Positions 41,771 through 49,438 of a stretch of 64,000 nucleotides of DNA are shown in pieces. The stretch is from assembly GCA_964607705.1 (NCBI GenBank), contig CAZSLI010000013.1:1-64000 (forward strand), given 5' to 3'. The position numbers and the translations under genes are program-made. The first letter of the stretch is position 1; the number at the start of each line of letters is the position of its first letter. The notes beneath the pieces are model-generated. The model was not told the origin of the DNA. It saw only the letters and a program-made list of their open reading frames with translations, and ran no database searches. Origin of the DNA: CAZSLI01 sp964607705. Lineage in GTDB: Bacteria; Actinomycetota; Coriobacteriia; Anaerosomatales; PHET01.

Positions 41771-42403
41771 ATGACCGCATCCACCGCGCTTACCGCAATA
41801 CCGCGAGAGATGGTGGGCAAGACCAGCCGTCGCCTCGCCGCCGAAGGCAAGATCCCGGCCGTTCTCTACGGCCCTGGCCGCGAGCCGATCTCCATCGCGG
41901 TCGACCGCCACGACTTCGAGCTGTTCGCGCAGCATCACGCCGCCGGCGCGACGATCGTCGACCTCGCTATCGAGGGCGAGAAGAAGCCGGTCAGCGTCAT
42001 GATCCGCGAGGTCCAGCGCTCGGCCATCAAGGGAACCGCGCTGCACATCGACTTCCTCGAAGTCGCCATGAACAAGGTCGTGCATGCGCCGGTTGTGCTG
42101 CACCTCGTAAACGATCCAGCGGGTGTGAAGGCCGGCGGTGTTCTCACCGTGAGCATGCACGAGGTCAACGTCGAGGCGAAGCCGGCGGACCTGCCCGAGT
42201 CGCTCGAGGCCGATGTCTCGTCGCTCGAGATCGGCGACACGTTGCACGTACGCGACATCGAGGCGCCCAAGGGCGTCACGCTCACCGATGATGCCGACGC
42301 GATCGTCGCATCGGTCCAGGCGCCCCGCGTCGAGGCCGAAGAGGAGATCAGCGAAGAGGCCGCCGAGCCGGAGCTCATCGGCTCGAAGTCCGACGAGGAG
42401 TAG
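41771..42403 (+). CDS. rplY: 50S ribosomal protein L25 (general stress protein Ctc)
   Basis: 210 residues, the long CTC-type L25: an N-terminal 5S rRNA-binding domain (REMVGKTSRRLAAEGKIPAVLYGPG) and a beta-rich C-terminal TL5 domain (VNVEAKPADLPESLEADVSSLEIGDTLHVRDIEAPKGV), ending in an acidic tail. It binds 5S rRNA in the central protuberance. In Bacillus the ctc gene is sigma-B-controlled, but no such promoter was recognised here. Confidence 0.95.
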   Translation: MTASTALTAIPREMVGKTSRRLAAEGKIPAVLYGPGREPISIAVDRHDFELFAQHHAAGATIVDLAIEGEKKPVSVMIREVQRSAIKGTALHIDFLEVAMNKVVHAPVVLHLVNDPAGVKAGGVLTVSMHEVNVEAKPADLPESLEADVSSLEIGDTLHVRDIEAPKGVTLTDDADAIVASVQAPRVEAEEEISEEAAEPELIGSKSDEE

Positions 42404-42439
42404 CTTCTCCGTGCACCCCTTCAGACCTGAGCGCGCGGC

Positions 42440-43006
42440 ATGACGCGCGCGGTGGTCGGTCTCGGCAACCCCGGACCGGAATACGAGAACACCCGGCACA
42501 ACGCCGGGTTCAAAGTGGTCGATCTCCTCGGCGAGAACCTGAGGGCCACGTACTGGAAGGACCAGGCCGGCGCCAAGGTCGCCGTCGTGCGCTTCGACGA
42601 TGACGACCTCGTCCTCGCCAAGCCGCAGTCTTTCATGAACGTGTCAGGCGGGCCTGTGAAGAAGCTCGCCGAGGAGTACGGCTTCAAGATCGAAGAGATG
42701 ATCGTCATCCACGACGACATCGACCTCGCCCCCGGTCGTGTGTTGTGCAAGCGCGACGGCGGGCACGGAGGCCACAACGGCCTGCGCTCACTCCACGACA
42801 AGCTGGGGACCGACTCGTACCTGCGGGTGCGGGTTGGCGTGGGTCGGCCAGTCGGCAGGATGGACCCGGCCGACTGGGTGCTTCAGCAGCTGAAGGGTGA
42901 GGCGCTCGAGGACTTCGAAGCGATGATTCCGACAGCGGCGCAGGCGGTGCTCCACATCCTCGAGCACGGCATCAACAGCGCTATGCAGGAGTACAACGCC
43001 GACTGA
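42440..43006 (+). CDS. pth: peptidyl-tRNA hydrolase
   Basis: 188 residues. Active-site regions are intact: VVGLGNPGPEYENTRHNAGF (catalytic His and Asn), KPQSFMNVSGGPV, VIHDDIDLAPG (Asp) and GGHGGHNGLRS. It recycles peptidyl-tRNA released from stalled ribosomes. It begins 36 bases after rplY and ends 4 bases from the convergent M23 gene. Confidence 0.97.
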   Translation: MTRAVVGLGNPGPEYENTRHNAGFKVVDLLGENLRATYWKDQAGAKVAVVRFDDDDLVLAKPQSFMNVSGGPVKKLAEEYGFKIEEMIVIHDDIDLAPGRVLCKRDGGHGGHNGLRSLHDKLGTDSYLRVRVGVGRPVGRMDPADWVLQQLKGEALEDFEAMIPTAAQAVLHILEHGINSAMQEYNAD

Positions 43007-43010
43007 GCGG

Positions 43011-44213
43011 CTAGAGGTAGCCCATCGGGTTGCGGGCCTCGCCGTTCACGCGCACCTCGAAGTGGAGATGCGGCCCGGTCGAGTTGCCGGTGCTTCCCAC
43101 GTTGCCGATCTGCGAGCCCTCTGAGACGTCCTGGCCATAGCTCACGCCGATGCGCGAGAGGTGCCCGTAGAGAGTGACGACTCCGTTGCCCGCGTCCACC
43201 ATGATCGTGTTGCCGTAGCCGCCACGGTAGCCTGCATAGATGACGCGACCGCCGGCCGCTGCCATCACCGGGGGCGCGCCGCCGTTGCCGCTGATGTCGA
43301 TGCCGGCGTGAAAGCGCCGCGTATGGAAGATCGGGTGGTACCGCCAGCCGAACGGCGATGTGATCCGGGTCGAAGCGGGAACCGGCCACGACATCGTACC
43401 GGCGTACAGGCCTGACCCTCGGCCCGCTGCCGCAAGTTCGCGAGCGATCTTGGCCGACTCGGCTTCTTCTTCCTGTGCCAGCGCGAGCAAGCGCTTGGCG
43501 TTTGCTCGGTTCTCAGAGACGAGCGTCGCCTTCTGCGACTGCACGGCCTCGCGTGCCGCCGCGGCGCGTTGGCGCTCGGACTGCAGACCCTGGAGCTGCG
43601 CCTCGACGGCAGCAGCCTCGCGGCGCTTGAGCTGCTGGGCGGCCAGAGAGCGCTCGAGCTTCACCTTGGCGCGGGTGAGCTCGGTGGCGGTCTTGTCGAG
43701 GTCCTCGGCGACCTGGTTGTTCGATTCGATGACGCGGGAGACGAAGTCCGAGCGCTTGATCAGGTCCCCGATATCCGCTGAGCCGAGTAGCAGGTCGAAG
43801 TAGAACCACTGGCCCTGACGGTAGGTCTCCGTCATACGCTTGGCGAGGAGTTCCTGCTGGTGGGCGTACTCCGCCTCGGTCGCCTCGATCTGCTGCTTCG
43901 TGGCGTCGGTCTCGGCCTTGAGGCTGTTGACCTGCGACTGCAGGAGTGATGTGCGCTTGCGCGCGGCGGAGATCTTGGGCTCGAGCGCCTGGGCCTGCGC
44001 CTCGATCTCGGCGACCTGCTTGTCGAGGGCAGCGACGTCTTTGGCGAGCGCGTCCGCAGTCTTCTGCGCCTGGGCGGCCTTTTGGCGCGCCTCCTCGGCA
44101 TTCTTGACGTGCTCCTGGTACTCGGAACGCGTCGCCGCCACAGCGGGCGCGACGGCGCCGAACATGAGGAATGCGCAAAGGAGCGACGCGAGATGCGCTC
44201 TGCTGCGATGCAT
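43011..44213 (-). CDS. exported coiled-coil M23 (LytM) peptidase
   Basis: 400 residues. A signal peptide (SLLCAFLMFGAVAPAVAA) is followed by two coiled-coil stretches (about 30-130 and 165-265, EnvC/CwlO-like) with a compact QGQWFYFDLLLGSADIGDLI segment between them. A C-terminal M23 domain keeps the zinc set: FHAGIDI (His and Asp), and the GPHLHFEV HxH motif, with YGHLSRI between. It should be a peptidoglycan endopeptidase outside the membrane. It is convergent with pth and has its own promoter at 44282-44311. Confidence 0.92.
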   Translation of the reverse strand: MHRSRAHLASLLCAFLMFGAVAPAVAATRSEYQEHVKNAEEARQKAAQAQKTADALAKDVAALDKQVAEIEAQAQALEPKISAARKRTSLLQSQVNSLKAETDATKQQIEATEAEYAHQQELLAKRMTETYRQGQWFYFDLLLGSADIGDLIKRSDFVSRVIESNNQVAEDLDKTATELTRAKVKLERSLAAQQLKRREAAAVEAQLQGLQSERQRAAAAREAVQSQKATLVSENRANAKRLLALAQEEEAESAKIARELAAAGRGSGLYAGTMSWPVPASTRITSPFGWRYHPIFHTRRFHAGIDISGNGGAPPVMAAAGGRVIYAGYRGGYGNTIMVDAGNGVVTLYGHLSRIGVSYGQDVSEGSQIGNVGSTGNSTGPHLHFEVRVNGEARNPMGYL

Positions 44214-44281
44214 GGGCTAGGTTCCTCCGGGGGTGGTTCGATTGAGGTGTGTCATCCGCCGGAAGGGCGCACTACACGCAA

Positions 44282-44311
44282 AGTATACCAGCGAGGTTCG
44301 TGCCCTCTCAA
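44282..44311 (-). promoter_or_regulatory. promoter of the M23 peptidase gene
   Basis: On the minus strand, TTGAGA (44311-44306) and TATACT (44287-44282) are 18 bases apart, giving a leader of about 60 bases. The opposite strand carries another TATACT at 44454-44459, upstream of the NfnA-like gene, without a clear -35. Confidence 0.55.
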
Positions 44312-44511
44312 GAAACGGGAAGTCTACAAGGGGAGGGCGGGGCACGATGTGGTCGAGTGCGGCCGCCCCGCGTGCGATCCGCGACCGCCGAGAGGCCGGC
44401 TGGCGAGCGTCCAGAGGTACGCCGGGACCCTCGGGAGCCGCCGACGCCGCTGCTATACTGTTCCGACCCCGCTCGAGGGCGGGAGCTTTGCGACCGACTC
44501 ACGGAGGTTCC

Positions 44512-45351
44512 GTGTTCACGATAGTCCACACGCGTCAGCTTTCGGACGCCGTATTCGAGATGGGCGTCGAAGCCCCCCGCATCGCCCGCAAGGTGAAGGC
44601 CGGGCAGTTCCTCATGGTGCGCACCACCGAGCAGGGAGAGCGCATCCCCCTCACCTTCTCCGACTGGTCTGCCGAGGAAGGCTGGATCCGCTTCATCTTC
44701 ATGCGCGTCGGCAAGACGACGCACGAGCTGTCACACCTCCAGGTGGGCGACAAGCTCGCTGACGTCGTGGGCCCGCTCGGCGTGCCCACCCACACCGAGG
44801 GCCTCGGCCGTGTGGCGGTCATCGGCGGCGGCGTGGGCGCTGCGGTCGCCTACCCGGTCGCGCGCGCGATGGCCGAGGCGGGTGCACAAGTGCACGCGGT
44901 GCTGGGCGCTCGAAACGCCGACCTGCTGGTGCTCGAGGACGAGTTGCGCGCGCTGCAGCTCGCATCGCTCACGGTCGTCACCGATGACGGCTCGGCCGGC
45001 GAGAAGGGGCTCGTGACCGCGCCCCTCAAGCGCATGGCCGACGCGGGCGAGCTCGATTCCGCGTTCGCGGTGGGGCCGGCGATCATGATGAAGTTCTGCG
45101 CCGCGACCGCGCGCGATCACGGTGTCCCGATCACCGTCTCGCTCAACCCGATCATGGTCGACGGCACCGGCATGTGCGGCGCCTGCCGCGTCACGGTGGG
45201 CGGCGACACCAAGTTCGGCTGCGTCGACGGGCCCGACTTCGACGGGCTGGCCGTCGACTGGGAAGAGCTCATGAGTCGCCAGCGCATCTACTACGAAGAC
45301 GAACGCGTCGCCGACGCGGATTACTCCAGGAGCTGCTCGTGTCACCTCTAG
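44512..45351 (+). CDS. NfnA-like / PyrK-like FAD- and 2Fe-2S-binding subunit
   Basis: 279 residues from GTG 44512, with CGGAGG upstream; the open frame further upstream lacks coding character. It is a ferredoxin-NADP reductase fold with FAD region RIPLTFSDW and NAD region AVIGGGVGAAVAYPVARAM. A C-terminal Cys cluster (GMCGACRVTVGGDTKFGCVDGP) binds the 2Fe-2S centre. With the next gene it should form NADH-dependent reduced ferredoxin:NADP+ oxidoreductase (NfnAB), a cytoplasmic electron-bifurcating enzyme common in anaerobes. A dihydroorotate or sulfide dehydrogenase subunit is the alternative name, but no pyrD is adjacent. Confidence 0.87.
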   Translation: MFTIVHTRQLSDAVFEMGVEAPRIARKVKAGQFLMVRTTEQGERIPLTFSDWSAEEGWIRFIFMRVGKTTHELSHLQVGDKLADVVGPLGVPTHTEGLGRVAVIGGGVGAAVAYPVARAMAEAGAQVHAVLGARNADLLVLEDELRALQLASLTVVTDDGSAGEKGLVTAPLKRMADAGELDSAFAVGPAIMMKFCAATARDHGVPITVSLNPIMVDGTGMCGACRVTVGGDTKFGCVDGPDFDGLAVDWEELMSRQRIYYEDERVADADYSRSCSCHL

Positions 45352-46784
45352 ACGACGAGGGCCGCAGGACCTTCGACGATCGCCCCCGGCACAAGCCGGT
45401 CAGAGGCGAGCGCAGGGCGATGCCCGAGCGCGACGCCAAGAAGCGGGCGCAAGGCTTCGACGAGGTCGGTCTCGGCTACACCGCCGAGGACGTGCTCGCC
45501 GAGGCGATGCGCTGCCTCCAGTGCAAGAACCCGACATGCCAGCAGGGATGCCCGGTCAACATCGACATCCGCGGCTTCATCCGCGAGGTCATCGACGGCA
45601 ACTGGGCCGACGGCGTCACCGTGCTCAAGGAGCGCAACGCGCTGCCCGCCATCTGCGGCAGGGTCTGCCCGCAGGAGTCGCAGTGCGAGGCGTCGTGCGT
45701 GCTGGCGAAGAAGGGCGAACCCATCGCGATCGGCCGCATCGAGCGGTTCCTCGGCGATCATGACCTGGCTTGCGACCTGGATGCGCGGTGCGTGCCCGAG
45801 GTCGCCGAGCCGAGCGGGAAGCGCTGCGCAGTCGCGGGCAGCGGCCCGGCGGGACTCGCGTGCGCGGGAGAGCTCGCGCGCCTCGGACACCAGGTAACCA
45901 TCTTCGAGTCGCTGCACGCGGCCGGTGGCGTGCTCACCTACGGCATCCCCGAGTTCCGCCTCCCCAAGAGCATCGTGGCCGCTGAGATCGAGGCGCTGAC
46001 CATCATGGGCGTCGAGATCGTGACCGACTTCGTGGTGGGCCGGCTCGCGACCGTCGAGGAGCTCATGTCCGAGGAGGGCTTCGACGCCGTCTTCCTCGGC
46101 ACCGGAGCCGGGCTGCCGAGCTTCATGGGCATCCCGGGCGAGAACCTCAACGGCGTCTACTCGGCGAACGAGTTCCTCACGCGCGTGAACCTGATGCGCG
46201 CCTACGAGTTCCCCAAGGCCGACACCCCGGTGTGGCGTGGGCGCAAGGTCGCGGTGGTGGGCGGGGGGAACGTTGCAATGGACGCAGCCCGAACCGCGCT
46301 CCGTCTGGGCGCCGAGGAGGTCTTCCTCGTGTACCGACGGACTGCCGAGGAGATGCCGGCGCGCGCCGAGGAGGTGCACCACGCACGTGAGGAGGGCGTC
46401 GAGTTCAAGATGCTCTGCTCCCCGCTCGAGATACGCGGGCGCGAGGGCTGGGTCACCGGCATCGTGGCCACGCGGATGGAGCTCGGGGAGCCAGATGCGA
46501 GCGGACGCCGTTCGCCTGTGTGCGTGCTCGACAGCGACTTCGAGATCGAGTGCGACACGGTGATCATGGCCGTGGGCACGCGGGCCAATCCGCTGACGCG
46601 CGACGCTGCGCCGGAGCTCGAGCTGAGCAAGCGTGGGTATGTCGCGACCGACGAGGACGGCGCCACGTCGATCCCCGGTGTGTACGCTGGCGGCGACATC
46701 GTCACAGGGGCCGCCACCGTCATTCTCGCGATGGGGGCGGGCAAGCGCGCTGCGACGGCAATGGACCGGTACCTGCGCGCGTAG
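45339..46784 (+). CDS. NfnB-like / glutamate synthase small-subunit-like flavoprotein
   Basis: 481 residues from GTG 45339, overlapping the upstream gene by 13 bases, with AGGAG 6 bases before. The N-terminal domain holds the iron-sulfur Cys sets (CLQCKNPTCQQGCPVNIDI; CGRVCPQESQCEASC). FAD-binding GSGPAGLACAGELARLG and NADP-binding VVGGGNVAMDAARTALRLG follow, and the end is SIPGVYAGGDIVTGAATVILAMG. It is the NADPH/FAD subunit that pairs with the NfnA-like protein. The large glutamate synthase subunit is not nearby, which favours NfnB over GltD. Confidence 0.88.
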   Translation: MSPLDDEGRRTFDDRPRHKPVRGERRAMPERDAKKRAQGFDEVGLGYTAEDVLAEAMRCLQCKNPTCQQGCPVNIDIRGFIREVIDGNWADGVTVLKERNALPAICGRVCPQESQCEASCVLAKKGEPIAIGRIERFLGDHDLACDLDARCVPEVAEPSGKRCAVAGSGPAGLACAGELARLGHQVTIFESLHAAGGVLTYGIPEFRLPKSIVAAEIEALTIMGVEIVTDFVVGRLATVEELMSEEGFDAVFLGTGAGLPSFMGIPGENLNGVYSANEFLTRVNLMRAYEFPKADTPVWRGRKVAVVGGGNVAMDAARTALRLGAEEVFLVYRRTAEEMPARAEEVHHAREEGVEFKMLCSPLEIRGREGWVTGIVATRMELGEPDASGRRSPVCVLDSDFEIECDTVIMAVGTRANPLTRDAAPELELSKRGYVATDEDGATSIPGVYAGGDIVTGAATVILAMGAGKRAATAMDRYLRA

Positions 46785-46929
46785 GTGGGAGCAACAGGCG
46801 AAGGTTGCCTCGCCGGCCTGCGACCGCTTGTCAGTCCACTCGGGTACAATCTGCCATGGACGAACGGCGAGTTTGCGCGTTCAATGGGCGCGAACAGCGC
46901 ACTCATCGGTAGAGCAGGGAGTACGAGCG

Positions 46930-47679
46930 GTGGCCGACGAACCCATTCACGTTCTCGTGATAGACGACGACCGAGCGATCGTCGACATGATCCGCATGGG
47001 CCTCGAGGCGGATGGCATGCGTGTCTTCGGCGCGGGCGACGGTGCCGAGGGTATCGCCGTCCTCGGGCGGGAGCGTATCGATGTCGTCGTGCTCGACATC
47101 ATGATGCCACGCGTGGATGGCTGGATGGCGTTGATGGACATCCGCAACAACCCGGCGGTCGCCGACGTCCCCGTGATCATGCTCACCGCGAAGACTCAAG
47201 ACCTGGCCAAGATCCTCGCCTTCAAGCAGGGCGTTCAGCAGTACGTCACGAAGCCGTTCAACATCATGGAGCTCTCTGCGCGAGTCGAGAGCCTGGCCCG
47301 TGGTCGCCGCCGTATGACCGGCGAAGGCATCGGCGTCGGAGAGGCGGAGTTCCGCAAGCTGGCCGTGCGCAAGGGCGGGCGGACGGTCCTGCTCACCATC
47401 GACGACATCGTCTACCTTTCGGCGCGCAACAAGTCGACCTACGCTCACACGTATGAGAACCAGTACCTGGTCGATCTGACGCTGGGTGATCTGGAGGGCA
47501 AGTTGCTGCGCGAGTCCTTCGCGCGGGTGCATCGGAGCTACCTGGTCAATCTCAACCGGGTGAAGGAGATTCTGCGGGTGGATGGTTCGTACGTCGTGGT
47601 AGCCGCAGATCGGGACGAGACCCACATACCGGTGGCGCGCAGGCAGGTGCGACAGTTCCGCGAGTCGGTGGGCATCTGA
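46930..47679 (+). CDS. LytTR-type response regulator
   Basis: 249 residues from GTG 46930. A receiver domain (1-120) has IDDDRAI, the phosphoacceptor in VVVLDIMMPRVDG (Asp 55 or so), the T in IMLTAK and Lys in VTKPF. A LytTR DNA-binding domain (about 140-245) follows, with LLTIDDIVYLSARNKSTYAHTY and FARVHRSYLVNLNRV. LytTR regulators control surface and extracellular proteins. The next gene starts on the last base of its stop (TGATG), so the two are coupled. No kinase is adjacent. Confidence 0.92.
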   Translation: MADEPIHVLVIDDDRAIVDMIRMGLEADGMRVFGAGDGAEGIAVLGRERIDVVVLDIMMPRVDGWMALMDIRNNPAVADVPVIMLTAKTQDLAKILAFKQGVQQYVTKPFNIMELSARVESLARGRRRMTGEGIGVGEAEFRKLAVRKGGRTVLLTIDDIVYLSARNKSTYAHTYENQYLVDLTLGDLEGKLLRESFARVHRSYLVNLNRVKEILRVDGSYVVVAADRDETHIPVARRQVRQFRESVGI

Positions 47680-48710
47680 TGCGCTCGCGTACAGCTCGCC
47701 TGGTAGCCGTCGTTCTCTCGGCGCTCGTGTTCGGCGCGCTCATCGCACCGTCTGCGTTCGCCACGAGGACGATCGGGCTCGACAAGGGGTCGTTCCGCTT
47801 CTCGATGGACCCGGGTGACTCCAAGTCCGGCAAGGTCCTCGTCATCAACGATGGCACCGAGCAGATCCAGGTGAAGGTCTACGCCGCCAACCAGTCGTTC
47901 GACTCGAGCGGAGTCGCCACTTACACCGTCCCCACGAACAACGACAACCCTCTGACGAGCCCTGCCTCATGGATCCGGGTGTATCTGCCACCAGAGGCCA
48001 AGTCGATCAACAACACGCCGTATCTCGACATGGCGCCCGGCCGCGAACTACCCATCAAGTTCGACGTACAAGTGCCGCCGGGGGTAGCGCCGGGCGATCA
48101 TTCGATCCTCCTGTTCTTCGAGACGTTCGACTCGAACCGGCCCCAAGGTGCTGCCGCGGCGGTCGAAGGGCGGATCGGCGCACGGGTCAAGGTCCGTGTG
48201 GCGGGTACGCTTGTCGAGAAGGTGACGATAGATCCGTTCGTCGTCCCCTCGTTCAAGGTGGGCAACGCGGTCGACTACTCGTTCTCTCTGAACAACCAGG
48301 GCAACGTCGATGAGACCGTCACCGCCGGAGTGATCGGCCTGAAGCAAAGCGGTGAGCGCCTGTTCGAGACGCTGGCTGCAAGCCAGACCATCGCCTACGC
48401 CGGCACCTCGATCAAGCAGGCCGGGACAGTCACGTACCCCGAGAACTCCTTCGGTCCGCATACCCTGCGAGTGGCGGTCGTGTACGGCGCCCAGCGCAAG
48501 ACTCCGCCCGTAGAGGTGGCGGCGCAGCGCAGTGTATGGCTGGTGCCCGTGTGGGTGCTGTGGGTGGCGGGCGCGCTGGTGCTCCTGTTGATACTTCTGA
48601 TTACGTGGGGTGTCGCCACGAGGCGCGAGCGTCGGCGCACCGAACAGCGGCGGCAGGCGCGGCGGGCGGCGCGTCAGCAGGCGGGAGAACCGCCGGTGGA
48701 CAGCGAGTAG
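47679..48710 (+). CDS. exported DUF916-like surface protein with C-terminal anchor
   Basis: 343 residues. A signal peptide (VAVVLSALVFGALIAPSAFA), then two immunoglobulin-like beta domains (FRFSMDPGDSKSGKVLVINDGTEQIQVKVYA..., and a second from KVTIDPFVVPSFKVGNAVDYSFSLNNQGN), a transmembrane segment (VWVLWVAGALVLLLILLITWGVA) and a basic cytoplasmic tail. This is the layout of DUF916 proteins that accompany WxL surface proteins in Firmicutes. It is coupled to the LytTR regulator and faces two exported proteins on the other strand. Confidence 0.72.
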   Translation: MRSRTARLVAVVLSALVFGALIAPSAFATRTIGLDKGSFRFSMDPGDSKSGKVLVINDGTEQIQVKVYAANQSFDSSGVATYTVPTNNDNPLTSPASWIRVYLPPEAKSINNTPYLDMAPGRELPIKFDVQVPPGVAPGDHSILLFFETFDSNRPQGAAAAVEGRIGARVKVRVAGTLVEKVTIDPFVVPSFKVGNAVDYSFSLNNQGNVDETVTAGVIGLKQSGERLFETLAASQTIAYAGTSIKQAGTVTYPENSFGPHTLRVAVVYGAQRKTPPVEVAAQRSVWLVPVWVLWVAGALVLLLILLITWGVATRRERRRTEQRRQARRAARQQAGEPPVDSE

Positions 48711-48785
48711 CGCGGGACCAGGCGCCGATTTGCCTGGCAACGGGGCGCCGGCCTGAGTTGCAGGGGCCCAGTGGATCGAGCATAG

Positions 48786-48814
48786 AGAAGGCCCGCACGA
48801 TGTGCGGGCCTTCT
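48786..48814. terminator. bidirectional terminator between convergent surface-protein genes
   Basis: A perfect 13-bp stem, AGAAGGCCCGCAC (48786-48798) with GTGCGGGCCTTCT (48802-48814), and a 3-base loop GAT. It sits midway between the DUF916-like gene (ends 48710) and the small exported protein (ends 48840) and can act in both directions. Confidence 0.85.
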
Positions 48815-48839
48815 GGCTTGATGCGTGTGCAGCGAGTGC

Positions 48840-49277
48840 CTACGGGAACGTCACGGTGTAGACGACGTTGGTGCTCTTGGCGCCGGAGGTGACGCCCCAG
48901 GGCACGGTGACGTCGGCGGTCTCGTTGTAGGTGCGGTTGCCCGGCATCCCTGCCGCGACGGGAACGTCGCCCGAAACGCTGAGACCCCAGTCGTTGGCGT
49001 CCACGCTGCGCGCGATAGCGAACGTCTCCGTGGCCTTCACGGTGACCGTGTAGCCCTGGCTTGCGGTGTCGGTGGGCGCGAGATCGCCGAATGCGATGAG
49101 GCTCGGGACGGTCAGGTACACGCGGGGCAGAACGTTGGCGGTGATGACGGTTGTGCCGGTGCCGCCGCTCGCGATGAGGGCGGGCGTGCCCGGGGTGACC
49201 GTCGCGGCGCCTGCAATGGCGACGCAGCTCATGACGAGCGCTATCGACAAAGCGATGAGGACTACTACCTTCTTCAT
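48840..49277 (-). CDS. small exported surface protein
   Basis: 145 residues. A signal peptide (VVVLIALSIALVMSCVAIAGA), then a Thr/Val-rich beta domain. Its C-terminal 95 residues (LTVPSLIAFGDLAP... to VPWGVTSGAKSTNVVYTVTF) align with the C-terminus of the 889-residue protein encoded upstream, ending with the shared VPW, SG-K and VVYTV elements. The domain is reminiscent of WxL-type wall-binding modules but lacks a clear WxL motif. It probably sits on the cell surface with the DUF916-like protein. GGAGCA precedes the ATG. Confidence 0.7.
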   Translation of the reverse strand: MKKVVVLIALSIALVMSCVAIAGAATVTPGTPALIASGGTGTTVITANVLPRVYLTVPSLIAFGDLAPTDTASQGYTVTVKATETFAIARSVDANDWGLSVSGDVPVAAGMPGNRTYNETADVTVPWGVTSGAKSTNVVYTVTFP

Positions 49278-49438
49278 GGACGTGCTCCTTTCGATCTTGG
49301 CTCTTCTTGGAAATCCACCTGGCTTCGACGTGCGTACGAGCCAGGGTCTACCACTGCGTGAGCGAGGAGCTACAAGCGGCGCTCCTCTTGGATGGGCGGT
49401 GATGGCGAGTCAGGCCCCACCCCCCACGGGCGTCCCGT

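Noticed and set aside
45339..46784. Glutamate synthase small subunit (GltD) as the firm call
   Set aside because: No large subunit is adjacent and the gene overlaps an NfnA/PyrK-like partner, which fits NfnB better.
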